This document shows positions 53,118-61,672 of a DNA stretch of 64,000 nt, piece by piece. The notes under the pieces are model-generated. The model saw only the letters and a list, made by a program, of their open reading frames with translations. It had not been told where the DNA came from and ran no database searches. Numbering within the stretch: position 1 is the stretch's first letter; every line of letters starts with the position of its first letter. The stretch lies in the NCBI RefSeq assembly GCF_003053725.1, contig NZ_QAYC01000008.1, forward strand, positions 124,001-188,000, read 5' to 3'. This DNA comes from Rhodovulum kholense. Lineage in GTDB: Bacteria; Pseudomonadota; Alphaproteobacteria; Rhodobacterales; Rhodobacteraceae. Position numbers and translations under genes: made by a program.

Positions 53118-53272
53118 AGTAACATTGCACTTGCTACAGGCCAGATACGCGACCCTTCACACAGGATCGGTAACAACACGTCGATCCATAACTCCGATAT
53201 GGCGCTTCGATTCGGACCGCAGTCGGGAAGAATTATGATCAAATTTGATATGTCTTCGACGGACCGACAAAC

Positions 53273-53287
53273 GTGACCCTGGGTCAC
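53273..53287. promoter_or_regulatory. 15-bp palindrome upstream of smpB, operator candidate
   Basis: GTGACCC-T-GGGTCAC is perfectly symmetric around one base, about 230 bp before smpB. Its size and symmetry fit a dimeric regulator site; the regulator is not known. Confidence 0.45.
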
Positions 53288-53514
53288 TTTGGACAACCGT
53301 TTCCGCCAGAGCCCGCAGCCGCGGGCCGAGGCGCCGTTTCGGGCGCTGAGGCCCCGAGTCCGTTTCGGGGGCGGAAACTGTGACGCTGCCCGGATGTTGC
53401 CACAATCGCACCGCGCAATTCCGAAACGCTGCGTTTCGCGAAATGCAACATAAGCTGCGGCCGAGGGCGGGCGCCCTTTCATGGCGGCCCGCGATAGCCT
53501 ATATCGCCTCCACC

Positions 53515-53991
53515 ATGGCCAATGCGAAGTCCGACCCGAACTACAAGGTGATCGCCGAGAACCGGCGGGCCCGTTACGATTACGCGATCGAGGACGACCT
53601 CGAATGCGGGATCATGCTGCAGGGCTCCGAGGTCAAGTCGCTGCGCGAGAACGGCGCCAACATCGCCGAAAGCTATGCCTCGGTCGAGGACGGCGAGCTG
53701 TGGCTGGTCAACGGCTATGTCCCGCCCTTCGAACAGGCCCGCACCTGGGGCCATGAGGAACGCCGCAAGCGCAAGCTTCTGGTCAGCCGCAAGGAAATGG
53801 CTCGGCTCTGGTCCGACACCCAGCGCAAGGGCTACACGCTGGTGCCGCTGGTGCTGTACTTCAACCACAAGGGGCTGGTGAAGCTGAAGATCGGCATCGC
53901 CAAGGGCAAGAAGACCCAGGACAAGCGGGAAACCGAAGCCAAGCGCGACTGGCAGCGCCAGAAGGCCCGGCTTTTGAAGGACCACGGCTGA
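53515..53991 (+). CDS. smpB: SsrA-binding protein SmpB
   Basis: The 158-residue protein has the SmpB core: [67 protein letters not shown], and a basic C-terminal tail. With tmRNA it rescues stalled ribosomes. ATG 53515 is chosen by the conserved [11 protein letters not shown] start; no tmRNA gene was found near it. Confidence 0.96.
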   Translation: MANAKSDPNYKVIAENRRARYDYAIEDDLECGIMLQGSEVKSLRENGANIAESYASVEDGELWLVNGYVPPFEQARTWGHEERRKRKLLVSRKEMARLWSDTQRKGYTLVPLVLYFNHKGLVKLKIGIAKGKKTQDKRETEAKRDWQRQKARLLKDHG

Positions 53992-54060
53992 CACCCGCCT
54001 TGCCTCGGCACGGGCGCCGTTCTAAGGGAAACGGTGTCTGCGCAGCCGGAGGGGGAGGTC

Positions 54061-54933
54061 ATGAGCTACGACGATCCGAAAACGCTGGTCTCGACGGACT
54101 GGCTTGCGGCGCATCTGAACGATCCCGATCTGAGGATCCTCGATGCCTCCTGTCGACCGGTCTTTGCCACCGACACCCCGCGCGATCCCCGCGCCGAGTA
54201 TCAGGCGGCCCATATTCCCGGCGCGCGCTTCTTCGATATCGACGAGATTTCCGACCAGCGGTCGACCCTGCCGCACATGGCCCCGCCGCCCGAGAAGTTT
54301 ATCAGCCGCCTGCGCGCCATGGGCGTGGGCGACGGCCATCAGGTGGTGGTCTATGACAGCGCGGGCCTGTTCTCGGCCGCCCGGGTCTGGTGGACCTTCC
54401 GGCTGATGGGCAAGACCGATATCGCGGTGCTGGATGGCGGCTTTCCGAAATGGCGGGCCGAAGAGCGCCCGGTCGAGGACCTGCCGCCGATGGTGCGCGA
54501 CCGCCACATGACGGTTCAGCGCCAGGCCGGGCTGGTCAAGGACGTGACCCAGGTCGCGGCCGCCTCGAAGCTTGGCGATTACGAGATCGTCGATGCCCGC
54601 GGGGCCGCGCGCTTCGAGGGCAAGGACCCGGAACCGCGGCCGGGGCTGCGCTCTGGCCATATTCCCGGCTCGAAGAACGTGCCCTTCGCGACCCTGCTGA
54701 ACCCCGATGCCACGATGAAAAGCCCCGAGGCGCTGAAAGCCGTGTTCGAGGCCGCCGGGGTCGACCTGAAAAAGCCGGTCATCACCTCCTGCGGCTCGGG
54801 CGTGACGGCCGCCATCCTCAGCCTCGCGCTCGAGGTGATCGGGCATCGCACCCATTCGCTCTATGACGGCTCGTGGTCGGAATGGGGCATGTACGGAGAC
54901 CTTCCGGTCGAAACGGGACCTGCACGATGCTGA
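54061..54933 (+). CDS. sseA: 3-mercaptopyruvate sulfurtransferase-type enzyme (SseA)
   Basis: The 290-residue protein has two rhodanese domains; the second carries the catalytic loop ITSCGSGVTA near residue 245. CG[S/T]GVTA is the mercaptopyruvate type rather than CRxGxR. GAARFEGKDPEPRPGLRSGH is also typical. The ATG at 54061 follows GGGGGAGG. It overlaps the aminotransferase start by 7 nt, so the two are co-expressed; the transaminase could supply mercaptopyruvate from cysteine (inference). Confidence 0.9.
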   Translation: MSYDDPKTLVSTDWLAAHLNDPDLRILDASCRPVFATDTPRDPRAEYQAAHIPGARFFDIDEISDQRSTLPHMAPPPEKFISRLRAMGVGDGHQVVVYDSAGLFSAARVWWTFRLMGKTDIAVLDGGFPKWRAEERPVEDLPPMVRDRHMTVQRQAGLVKDVTQVAAASKLGDYEIVDARGAARFEGKDPEPRPGLRSGHIPGSKNVPFATLLNPDATMKSPEALKAVFEAAGVDLKKPVITSCGSGVTAAILSLALEVIGHRTHSLYDGSWSEWGMYGDLPVETGPARC

Positions 54934-56111
54934 ACCGCCTTTCCCCGCAAAGCCCTGACAAGATCATCGGGCTGATGCAGCAATTCCGCGCGGACCCGCG
55001 CACGGACAAGATCGACCTCGGCGTCGGCGTCTATCGCGACGCCGAGGGCCGGACCCCGGTGATGCGGGCGGTCAAGGCGGCGGAAGAGACCCTGTGGCGC
55101 ACTCAGGACAGCAAGGGCTATGTGGGCATCGAGGGCGATCCGGCCTTTCTCGACGCGATCCGGACGCTGGTCCTGGGCGAGGCCGTGCCCGCGGGCCGCG
55201 TCGCCGCGGTGGCGACCCCCGGCGGCACCGGCGCGGTGCGGCAGGCGCTGGAGCTGGTGCGGCTTGCCGACCGCAAGGCGCGGGTCTTCATCCCGGCGCC
55301 CTCCTGGCCCAACCATGCCGCCATCGTCAATTTCCTGGGGCTCGGCGAAGTCGCCTACCGCTATTACGACGCCGGGGCGCATGCGCTCGACATCTCGGGC
55401 CTTCTGGCCGATCTCGAGACCACCGGCCCGGGCGATGTGGTGATCCTGCATGGCTGCTGCCACAACCCCACGGGCGCCGAGCTGACGCCGGCGGACTGGG
55501 CCGCGATTGCCGAGATCCTGGGCCGCACCGGCGCGCTGCCGCTGGTCGATCTGGCCTATCTGGGCTTCGGCGCCGGGCTTGAGGCCGATGCCGCCGGGCT
55601 GCGGCTGCTGGCCGGGGCGCTGCCCGAGATGCTGGTCTCGGTCAGCTGTTCGAAGAATTTCGGGCTGTACCGCGAACGCGTGGGAGCGGTGCTGGCGCTG
55701 ACCCCGGACGAGACCGCGCGCGAGCTGGTGCGAGGGAACCTCTCGAACCTCAACCGCCAAAACTTCGCCTTCCCGCCCGATCACGGCGCGCGCGTGGTGA
55801 CCGCGATCCTTGGCAATGCCGAGCTTCGGGCCGACTGGGCCGCCGAGCTGGAAACCATGCGCAGCCGGATCGAAACCCTGCGCCGAACGCTGGCCGACCG
55901 GCTGCGCGAAACCAGCGGGTCGGACCGCTTCGCCTTCCTCGCCGGGCAGAAGGGGCTTTTCTCGCTGATCGGCGCGACCCCGGACCAGGTCGCCGCGATG
56001 CGCGAGACCCATGGCGTCTATGTGGTCGGCGACGGGCGGATCAACCTTGCCGGGCTGTCGGAGACCAATATCCCGAAAGTGGCCGAGGCGATGCTGGCGG
56101 CCGGGCTCTAG
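54927..56111 (+). CDS. aromatic/aspartate aminotransferase, fold-type I (TyrB/AspC family)
   Basis: The 394-residue protein has IDLGVGVYRDAEGRTPVMRAV near residue 28, HGCCHNPTGAELTPADW near 173, and the PLP lysine in SVSCSKNFGLYRERVG near 233. These are the TyrB/AspC class features. The RERVGAV and NFAFPPDHGAR segments are the usual substrate-binding ones. It probably uses aromatic amino acids and 2-oxoglutarate; if so it would produce phenylpyruvate, but the paa genes are far away. Confidence 0.88.
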   Translation: MLNRLSPQSPDKIIGLMQQFRADPRTDKIDLGVGVYRDAEGRTPVMRAVKAAEETLWRTQDSKGYVGIEGDPAFLDAIRTLVLGEAVPAGRVAAVATPGGTGAVRQALELVRLADRKARVFIPAPSWPNHAAIVNFLGLGEVAYRYYDAGAHALDISGLLADLETTGPGDVVILHGCCHNPTGAELTPADWAAIAEILGRTGALPLVDLAYLGFGAGLEADAAGLRLLAGALPEMLVSVSCSKNFGLYRERVGAVLALTPDETARELVRGNLSNLNRQNFAFPPDHGARVVTAILGNAELRADWAAELETMRSRIETLRRTLADRLRETSGSDRFAFLAGQKGLFSLIGATPDQVAAMRETHGVYVVGDGRINLAGLSETNIPKVAEAMLAAGL

Positions 56112-56146
56112 CCCGCCCCGTCCAGCGCGGCACAGGCACAAAAGGA

Positions 56147-56171
56147 AACGGCGGGGAACTTCCCCGCCGTT
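56147..56171 (-). terminator. rho-independent terminator of glnK-amtB
   Basis: AACGGCGGGGA and TCCCCGCCGTT form a perfect 11-bp stem with a 3-nt loop. Read on the minus strand it follows the amtB stop by about 28 bases and continues into TTTCCTTTT. It also ends the plus-strand aminotransferase transcript, though the T-run is on the minus side. Confidence 0.75.
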
Positions 56172-56198
56172 CGCATTCTTGAGGACCCGGGTCGCGGC

Positions 56199-57548
56199 TC
56201 AGCTGTGGTAGGCCGACTCGCCGTGGCTGGTGAGGTCGAGGCCCTGACGTTCGCTGTCGGTATCGACACGCAGGCCGACGATCATGTCGACGATCTTGTA
56301 GGCGATCACCGAAACCACACCGCACCACACGATGGTGACCAGCACGGCCTCGGCCTGAACGATCGTCTGACCGATGGTCGAGTAGTCCTCGCCGCCCTGA
56401 CCGCCGAACATCGAGCCGCCGAAGAGGCCGGTGCCCAGCGCGCCGACGATGCCGCCGATACCGTGCACGCCGAACACGTCCAGCGCGTCGTCATAGCCGA
56501 ACTTGGCTTTCACGGTCGCCACGAAGAAGTAGCAGATCGGCGACACGATCAGGCCCAGCAGGATGGCACCGATCGGACCCAGCTGGCCGCAGGCCGGGGT
56601 GATCGCGACGAGGCCCGCAACCATGCCCGAAGCGGCCCCCAGCATCGAGGCCTTGCCACGGGTCAGCGCCTCGACGGCCGACCAGGACAGGATCGCGGCG
56701 GCGGTGGCAACGAAGGTGTTGATGAAGGGCAGGCCGGTGAAGCCGTTGGCTTCGAGGTTGGACCCGGCGTTGAAGCCGAACCAGCCGATCCACAGCATCG
56801 AGGCCCCGACCATGGTCAGCGTCATCGAGTGGGGCGCCATGTTCTCTTTGCCAAGCCCGATGCGGGGACCGACCATGATGGCACCGACCAGCGCCGCGAT
56901 CCCGGCGTTGATGTGGACCACGGTCCCGCCGGCGAAGTCCAGCGCGCCAAGGTTGAACAGCAGGCCCGCTCCGTCCCAGACCATGTGGGCCACCGGGAAG
57001 TAGCAGAAGGTCGTCCAGATCGCGATGAAAAGCAGCACGGCCGAAAATTTCATCCGCTCGGCGAAGGCGCCGACGATCAGCGCGGGCGTGATGACGGCAA
57101 AGGTCATCTGGAAGGCGATGAACACGTATTCGGGAATCACCACGCCGTCGGTGAAGGTCGCGGCGGTCGAATCGACGGTGACGCCCGACAGGAACAGCTT
57201 GCCGAAGCCGCCCCAGAACGGAGAGGTGCCGCCGCCGAAGGCGAAGGAGTAGCCCCAGAACACCCAGATCACCATCATCATCGCGGTGATCAGCGTGCAC
57301 TGCATCAGGACGGACAGCATGTTCTTCTGACGCACGAGGCCGCCGTAGAACAGCGCCAGGCCCGGCATGGTCATGAACAGAACCAGGATCGTCGCGGTCA
57401 TCATCCAGGCGGTGTCGCCCTTGTCCATGATCGGCGCGGCTTCGGCGGCGGCCTCGACGGCCGCGGCGGCATCCTGTGCCAGCGCCGGAAGCGCCGCGGC
57501 CGTCGCGGTCAGCGCCGCCAGGCCGAGAATATGTTTGATATTCGCCAT
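56199..57548 (-). CDS. amtB: ammonium transporter AmtB
   Basis: The 449-residue protein has a signal peptide (MANIKHILGLAALTATAAALPALA) and eleven membrane helices. Channel features include FYGGLVRQKNMLS, the first pore His in VAHMVWDG, WIGWFGFNAGSN and the second pore His in FGVHGIGGIVGAL. It takes up ammonium and is blocked by GlnK. The cytoplasmic C-terminal region (VDTDSERQGLDLTSHGESAYHS) is normal. It is downstream of glnK in one transcript. Confidence 0.97.
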   Translation of the reverse strand: MANIKHILGLAALTATAAALPALAQDAAAAVEAAAEAAPIMDKGDTAWMMTATILVLFMTMPGLALFYGGLVRQKNMLSVLMQCTLITAMMMVIWVFWGYSFAFGGGTSPFWGGFGKLFLSGVTVDSTAATFTDGVVIPEYVFIAFQMTFAVITPALIVGAFAERMKFSAVLLFIAIWTTFCYFPVAHMVWDGAGLLFNLGALDFAGGTVVHINAGIAALVGAIMVGPRIGLGKENMAPHSMTLTMVGASMLWIGWFGFNAGSNLEANGFTGLPFINTFVATAAAILSWSAVEALTRGKASMLGAASGMVAGLVAITPACGQLGPIGAILLGLIVSPICYFFVATVKAKFGYDDALDVFGVHGIGGIVGALGTGLFGGSMFGGQGGEDYSTIGQTIVQAEAVLVTIVWCGVVSVIAYKIVDMIVGLRVDTDSERQGLDLTSHGESAYHS

Positions 57549-57581
57549 TTTCGTTGTCTCTCTATCCCTGATACGTCCGCG

Positions 57582-57920
57582 TCACACCGCGTCTTCGTTG
57601 GTTTCGCCGGTCCGGACACGCACCGCCTGGTTCACGTCCAGCACGAAAATCTTGCCGTCGCCGATCTTGTCGGTCTTGGCGGTCTTGGCGATCGTCTCGA
57701 CGACCTGATCGGCCATGGCCGAGGTCACGACGATTTCGAGTTTCACTTTCGGAACGAAGTTCACGGCATATTCCGCACCGCGGTAGATCTCGGTGTGACC
57801 GGACTGCGAGCCGAAGCCCTTGATCTCGGTCACCATCATGCCGCGCACGCCGATTGCGGTGAGGGCTTCCCTCACTTCCTCCAGCTTGAACGGCTTGATT
57901 GCAGCAATGATGAGTTTCAC
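57582..57920 (-). CDS. glnK: nitrogen regulatory protein P-II (GlnK)
   Basis: The 112-residue protein has the T-loop with uridylylation Tyr51 in GHTEIYRGAEYAVNF, and the C-loop KIGDGKIFVLDVNQAVRVRTGE. GFGSQSGH replaces the more common GFGRQKGH, with Ser-Gln-Ser in the ATP-site loop. It senses 2-oxoglutarate and ATP/ADP and controls AmtB. It is placed upstream of amtB as in most proteobacteria. Confidence 0.95.
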   Translation of the reverse strand: MKLIIAAIKPFKLEEVREALTAIGVRGMMVTEIKGFGSQSGHTEIYRGAEYAVNFVPKVKLEIVVTSAMADQVVETIAKTAKTDKIGDGKIFVLDVNQAVRVRTGETNEDAV

Positions 57921-58040
57921 GTTGTGCCCCTCCGTTGAGCAGGTGGCCCCTGCGGGTTTTCACAGCGGCAAGGAAGGGCCGCGAAGCCCACCGGACACAA
58001 GCGGATCGAGGTCAGGAACCGGGCGTGAGGCGGGCGATAA

Positions 58041-58057
58041 TGCACAATTTTTGCACA
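58041..58057. promoter_or_regulatory. TGCACA direct repeat upstream of glnK
   Basis: TGCACA-ATTTT-TGCACA lies about 120 bp upstream of glnK in a short A/T-rich tract. The halves resemble NtrC half-sites (TGCAC) but are direct, not inverted, so NtrC binding is doubtful. Promoters for glnK and for the divergent penicillin-binding protein must lie near here. Confidence 0.35.
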
Positions 58058-58180
58058 GATATGCATCTACGCTGTAATTTCGGGCATTCTGAAAACCCGC
58101 CGCGCGACGCCTTCGACCTCCACAATCCGGCGCGCGCGCGATATGGTGCGGGCAAAAGGCAGACGAGGCAGTCGACGGAA

Positions 58181-60415
58181 ATGGGCAGCACGGGACGCAG
58201 GCCGCCGCCCCTGGTGGCGGATCGGCGCTATCCGAAGAAAACCGCGCGCAAAGCGCAGCCGAGCGGCCGCAAGCCCCGGACCCGCAGCGGCGGGGGCAGT
58301 GGCGGCGGACGGCGGGGCGGGCGCACAAGGCGCGGAAATCCGCTTTTCCGTGCGATCTCGGGCCTCTTTCGCGGCCTCTTCCGGTCGCTTCTGGGCACGG
58401 CGGTGCGGCTGGCGCTGCTGGGCGTTTTCATCATCGGCTGCGGGGTCTTCTACTTCCAGCAGCAACTGCCCGAGATGACGGCGCTTCTTGACGGGCGGAA
58501 TCGCGGCTCGGTCACCCTGCTCGACCGCGACGGCAAGGTCTTTGCCTGGCGCGGCGAACAGTTCGGCGGCCAGATCACCGCCACGACCGTCGCCCCTGCG
58601 CTGAAGAACGCCGTCGTCGCGACCGAGGACCGCCGCTTCTACCGCCATTTCGGCATCAGCCCGCGCGGCATCGCCGGGGCGATTCGGATCAACCTCGCCG
58701 AGGGACGCGGCCCGCTGTCCGGCAACGGCGGGTCCACCATCACCCAGCAGACCGCCAAGCTTCTGTGCCTGGGCGTGCCCTACGATTCGAAGACCTGGAA
58801 GACCGAGGCCGCCTATGAGGCCGACTGCCGCCGCACCACGCTGGGCCGGAAGATCAAGGAAGCCCTCTACGCCATGGCGATGGAGGTGAAGTACACCAAG
58901 GACGAGATCCTGACGATCTACCTCAACCGCGCCTATCTGGGCGCGGGCACGCGCGGCTTCGAGGCCGCCGCCCAGCGCTATTTCGGCAAGTCCGCGAACC
59001 AGGTCAACGTCTCGGAGGCGGCGATGCTGGCGGGGCTCCTGAAGGCCCCCACGACCTATGCGCCTACCAACAACCTGCAACGCTCGCGCGACCGGGCGAA
59101 CCTGATCATCGGGCTGATGCAGGACCAAGGTTACATCACGCCGAAACAGGCCGCCATCGCCAAGGCCAACCCGGCGAAGCTGTCCGAAGCCGCCGAGTCG
59201 CGCGCGGGCGGGTATTTCGCCGACTGGGTGATGGGCGCGGGCCCCGATTTCCTGACCCGCGACACCACCGAGGACGTGATCATCCGCACCACCTTCGATG
59301 CGCGCATCCAGAAGGCGGCCGAAGACGCGCTGAAGGAGGTGTTCGAGACCAAGGTCAAGGACGGCTCGAAGGCCGAGGCCGCGATCATCGTGATGTCGGC
59401 CGACGGCGCGGTCCGGGCCATGGTGGGCGGGCGCCAGACCGCGGTCGGCGGGTTCAACCGCGCGACCATGGCGCTGCGGCAGACCGGGTCGTCGTTCAAG
59501 CCTTTCGTCTATGCCGCGGCGCTCGATCTGGGCTACACCCCCAACGCGACCGTGGTGGACGAGCCCTATACCATCAACGTGCCCGGCTCGGGCCCCTATT
59601 CGCCCGACAATTACGACCACAAGTTCCGCGGCCGAGTGACCCTGACCGAAGCGCTGCAGCATTCGCTGAACATTCCGGCGGTCAAGGTGTCCGAGGCGGT
59701 GGGCCGCGAGAACGTGCGCCGCATCGCCCATGACTTCGGGCTTCAGGCCGATCTGGCCGCGGGCCCCGCGCTGGCGCTGGGGGCCTCTGAATCGACCCTG
59801 ATCAACATGACCGGTGCCTATGCAGGCATCCTCAACGGCGGGTCGAGCGTGACCCCCTACGGCCTGACCGAGCTGCGGCTGAAGGGCGATGACACACCGC
59901 TGATGGGTCAGGAGGGCGGCATGGGCGAACGGGTGATCTCCGAACGCGCGGCCCAAAGCCTCGTCTACATGATGTGGCGCGCGGTCGAGGCGGGGACCGG
60001 GCACCGGGCCAAGCTGGCCGACCGTCAGGTCGCGGGCAAGACCGGCACCACCTCGGCGGCGCGCGATGCCTGGTTCATCGGCTTTTCGGCCGATTACGTG
60101 GCCGGGGTCTGGATGGGCTATGACGACAACACGCCGTTGAAGGGCGTGACCGGCGGCGGCCTGCCCGCCGAGATCTGGCATGAGGCCATGGTCCGGGTCC
60201 ACGAGGGCGTGCCGCCCCGGCCGCTGCCGATGCTGCTGCCCGAAGAGGCGCCGCCGCCCGTCGCCGGCGAGCCCGGCTATCCGGGCCAGTCGGCCGGGCC
60301 CGGGACCGGCGGATGGGGCCAGCAACAGCCTGCGCAGGACAACCGCGACGACGGCGGCAACCTGGCCGAGAACATCCTGCGCAGCGTCCTCGGGGCGTTC
60401 GGCGCCCGAAACTGA
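58181..60415 (+). CDS. class A penicillin-binding protein (PBP1A/1B-like, bifunctional)
   Basis: The 744-residue protein has a basic cytoplasmic tail, one membrane helix (about residues 75-95), a glycosyltransferase 51 domain and a transpeptidase domain. The former has VVATEDRRFYRHFGISPRG near 145 and NGGSTITQQTAKLL. The latter has SxxK in TGSSFKP, SLN in HSLNIPAVK and KTGTTSAARDAWF. A Pro/Gly/Gln-rich tail ends it. It polymerises and crosslinks peptidoglycan. The start at 58181 is chosen because it gives a basic, Gly-rich N-terminus without the non-coding-like stretch before it. Confidence 0.9.
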   Translation: MGSTGRRPPPLVADRRYPKKTARKAQPSGRKPRTRSGGGSGGGRRGGRTRRGNPLFRAISGLFRGLFRSLLGTAVRLALLGVFIIGCGVFYFQQQLPEMTALLDGRNRGSVTLLDRDGKVFAWRGEQFGGQITATTVAPALKNAVVATEDRRFYRHFGISPRGIAGAIRINLAEGRGPLSGNGGSTITQQTAKLLCLGVPYDSKTWKTEAAYEADCRRTTLGRKIKEALYAMAMEVKYTKDEILTIYLNRAYLGAGTRGFEAAAQRYFGKSANQVNVSEAAMLAGLLKAPTTYAPTNNLQRSRDRANLIIGLMQDQGYITPKQAAIAKANPAKLSEAAESRAGGYFADWVMGAGPDFLTRDTTEDVIIRTTFDARIQKAAEDALKEVFETKVKDGSKAEAAIIVMSADGAVRAMVGGRQTAVGGFNRATMALRQTGSSFKPFVYAAALDLGYTPNATVVDEPYTINVPGSGPYSPDNYDHKFRGRVTLTEALQHSLNIPAVKVSEAVGRENVRRIAHDFGLQADLAAGPALALGASESTLINMTGAYAGILNGGSSVTPYGLTELRLKGDDTPLMGQEGGMGERVISERAAQSLVYMMWRAVEAGTGHRAKLADRQVAGKTGTTSAARDAWFIGFSADYVAGVWMGYDDNTPLKGVTGGGLPAEIWHEAMVRVHEGVPPRPLPMLLPEEAPPPVAGEPGYPGQSAGPGTGGWGQQQPAQDNRDDGGNLAENILRSVLGAFGARN

Positions 60416-61030
60416 CCTGTCGCGGCCGACCCGACCTGGCCGCCGAGCCAGTCCGCTCGGCCGCGCGGCCCGTCATGGAATGCAGAGCCGGGGCGGCATT
60501 CCTCGTCGCGGCCGGGGAGGAAGAGACTTTGCCCAGCACATGTCATGAGGCCGCAGAGCGGGAAGCCCTTACCTTCGACGAGCGCTGGCAGTCTGGAAAC
60601 GCCCCGCACGGCGGCGAGGCAGAGCCGCTCCATCGCCTTTCCCATCGTCAGATGCATCGCGCTGACGGCGATGGTCTGGCATGGTCACCCGACCGGACTT
60701 TTCCTCGTCAAACGGGTCGATCCAGGGAACGTCGCCGCCCAGCGAGACGCGTTGCAGGCGGTCTTCAGGCGGAGTCCGGGGCCGGCTGGCCTGCCCATCG
60801 CCGAGAGCCCGGACCAGCCCGACATATAGTCAGCCCGACGCAAGCAGAGCCCCGCGTGCGCCTCAGCTTGAGGTCGAAACCGTGTCGCAGTCTGCTGCGG
60901 CCGACGGGGAGCCTGCGCGTCCCGAAAGAAACTTTCGGGGAAGGCAGGCCCCTCAGCGCGCGGACATGCGCCCGGCCCCGGGGCAGTGCCAAGGGCTTGC
61001 GGAAACCGTCGCCAAGCCGGACGGCCGGTG
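60416..61030. other. 615-bp region without a confident gene
   Basis: One 94-codon frame (60545-60829, +) has fairly ordinary codon use in its second half (AMVWHGHPTGLFLVKRVDPG). It lacks a ribosome site and any family I recognise; it may be a gene remnant. Elsewhere the tract looks like decayed sequence with no terminator or RNA gene visible. Confidence 0.5.
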
Positions 61031-61672
61031 TCAGCCCAGCGATCGAAGGTCGCGGGTCAGCGCGCCAATATCGCCGCGGCGCTTGTCCAGCAGGGCGCCG
61101 ATCTCGGTTCGCTCGCTGGCCAGCATGTTCACACCTTCGATGAAGATGTTGAAGAACTTGTTGCTGCCCGAGCGGTCGGAGACCAGGAACACCACCTCGA
61201 CCGGGGACTGGCCGCGCAGCAGCGCGGTCGACTTGACCTCGTAGAAGTTCTTCACCTGGCGCGCCTGGTTCACCTTGATATCACCGCCGACAAATTCGCG
61301 GAAACGGCGGCCATACTTGCGGGCGATATAGCCCTGGAAGGCATCAGTGAAGGCGCTCAGCTGCGCCGAACTGGCCTGCCGCGCGGCAACGCCCAGAACG
61401 GACCGTGCAATCACCGACACATCGGCATAGCGCGCGAAGATCCGCTCGAATTTCGAGAACATCTGGGCTTCGGATCCGCCCGAATTGATCGCGCTATTGA
61501 TGTCGCCGACCACGCTGTCGATCAGGCGCGAGGCCTCTTCGGTGGTCAGGGCAAGGGCGCGTCCGGGCGTCAGGCCGGACACGGCCAGGGCGGCACCCGC
61601 CGCCAGACCGGTCAGCAACAGGTTGCGGCGGGTCGGGGCGAGGACGGGCTTACTGGGCATTGGGGTCTTCAT
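61031..61672 (-). CDS. mlaC: MlaC/Ttg2D-family periplasmic phospholipid-binding protein, Tat-type signal
   Basis: The 213-residue protein has a twin-arginine signal (TRRNLLLTGLAAGAALAVSG, cut after GRALA) and an MlaC domain: FSKFERIFARYADVSVIARSVLG, FQGYIARKYGRRFREFVGGD and DRSGSNKFFNIFIEGVNML. MlaC shuttles phospholipids between MlaA at the outer membrane and the MlaFEDB transporter in the inner one. It overlaps the end of mlaA by 23 nt (GAGG precedes ATG 61672). No mlaFEDB genes are in the window. Confidence 0.9.
   Translation of the reverse strand: MKTPMPSKPVLAPTRRNLLLTGLAAGAALAVSGLTPGRALALTTEEASRLIDSVVGDINSAINSGGSEAQMFSKFERIFARYADVSVIARSVLGVAARQASSAQLSAFTDAFQGYIARKYGRRFREFVGGDIKVNQARQVKNFYEVKSTALLRGQSPVEVVFLVSDRSGSNKFFNIFIEGVNMLASERTEIGALLDKRRGDIGALTRDLRSLG

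Larger units (their letters stand above)
52938..53514. other. 577-bp intergenic region rich in palindromes, upstream of smpB
   Basis: No credible gene is seen. The region is A/T-richer than its surroundings from about 53080 to 53300. It holds TGGGGCGCACC/GGTGCGCCCCA, ATCAAATTTGAT (53238-53249), GTGACCCTGGGTCAC (53273-53287) and CGAAACG-CTG-CGTTTCG (53422-53438). It lies between the divergent DUF4399 gene and smpB and could contain promoters or a small RNA. Confidence 0.65.

Noticed and set aside
52938-53514. tmRNA (ssrA) piece beside smpB
   Set aside because: No tag-peptide-like frame or tRNA-like acceptor ends were recognised; the palindromes do not form a tmRNA core by eye.
58041-58057. 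Canonical NtrC site upstream of glnK
   Set aside because: The halves are direct, not inverted, and spacing differs from TGCACN7GTGCA; kept only as a weak regulatory candidate.
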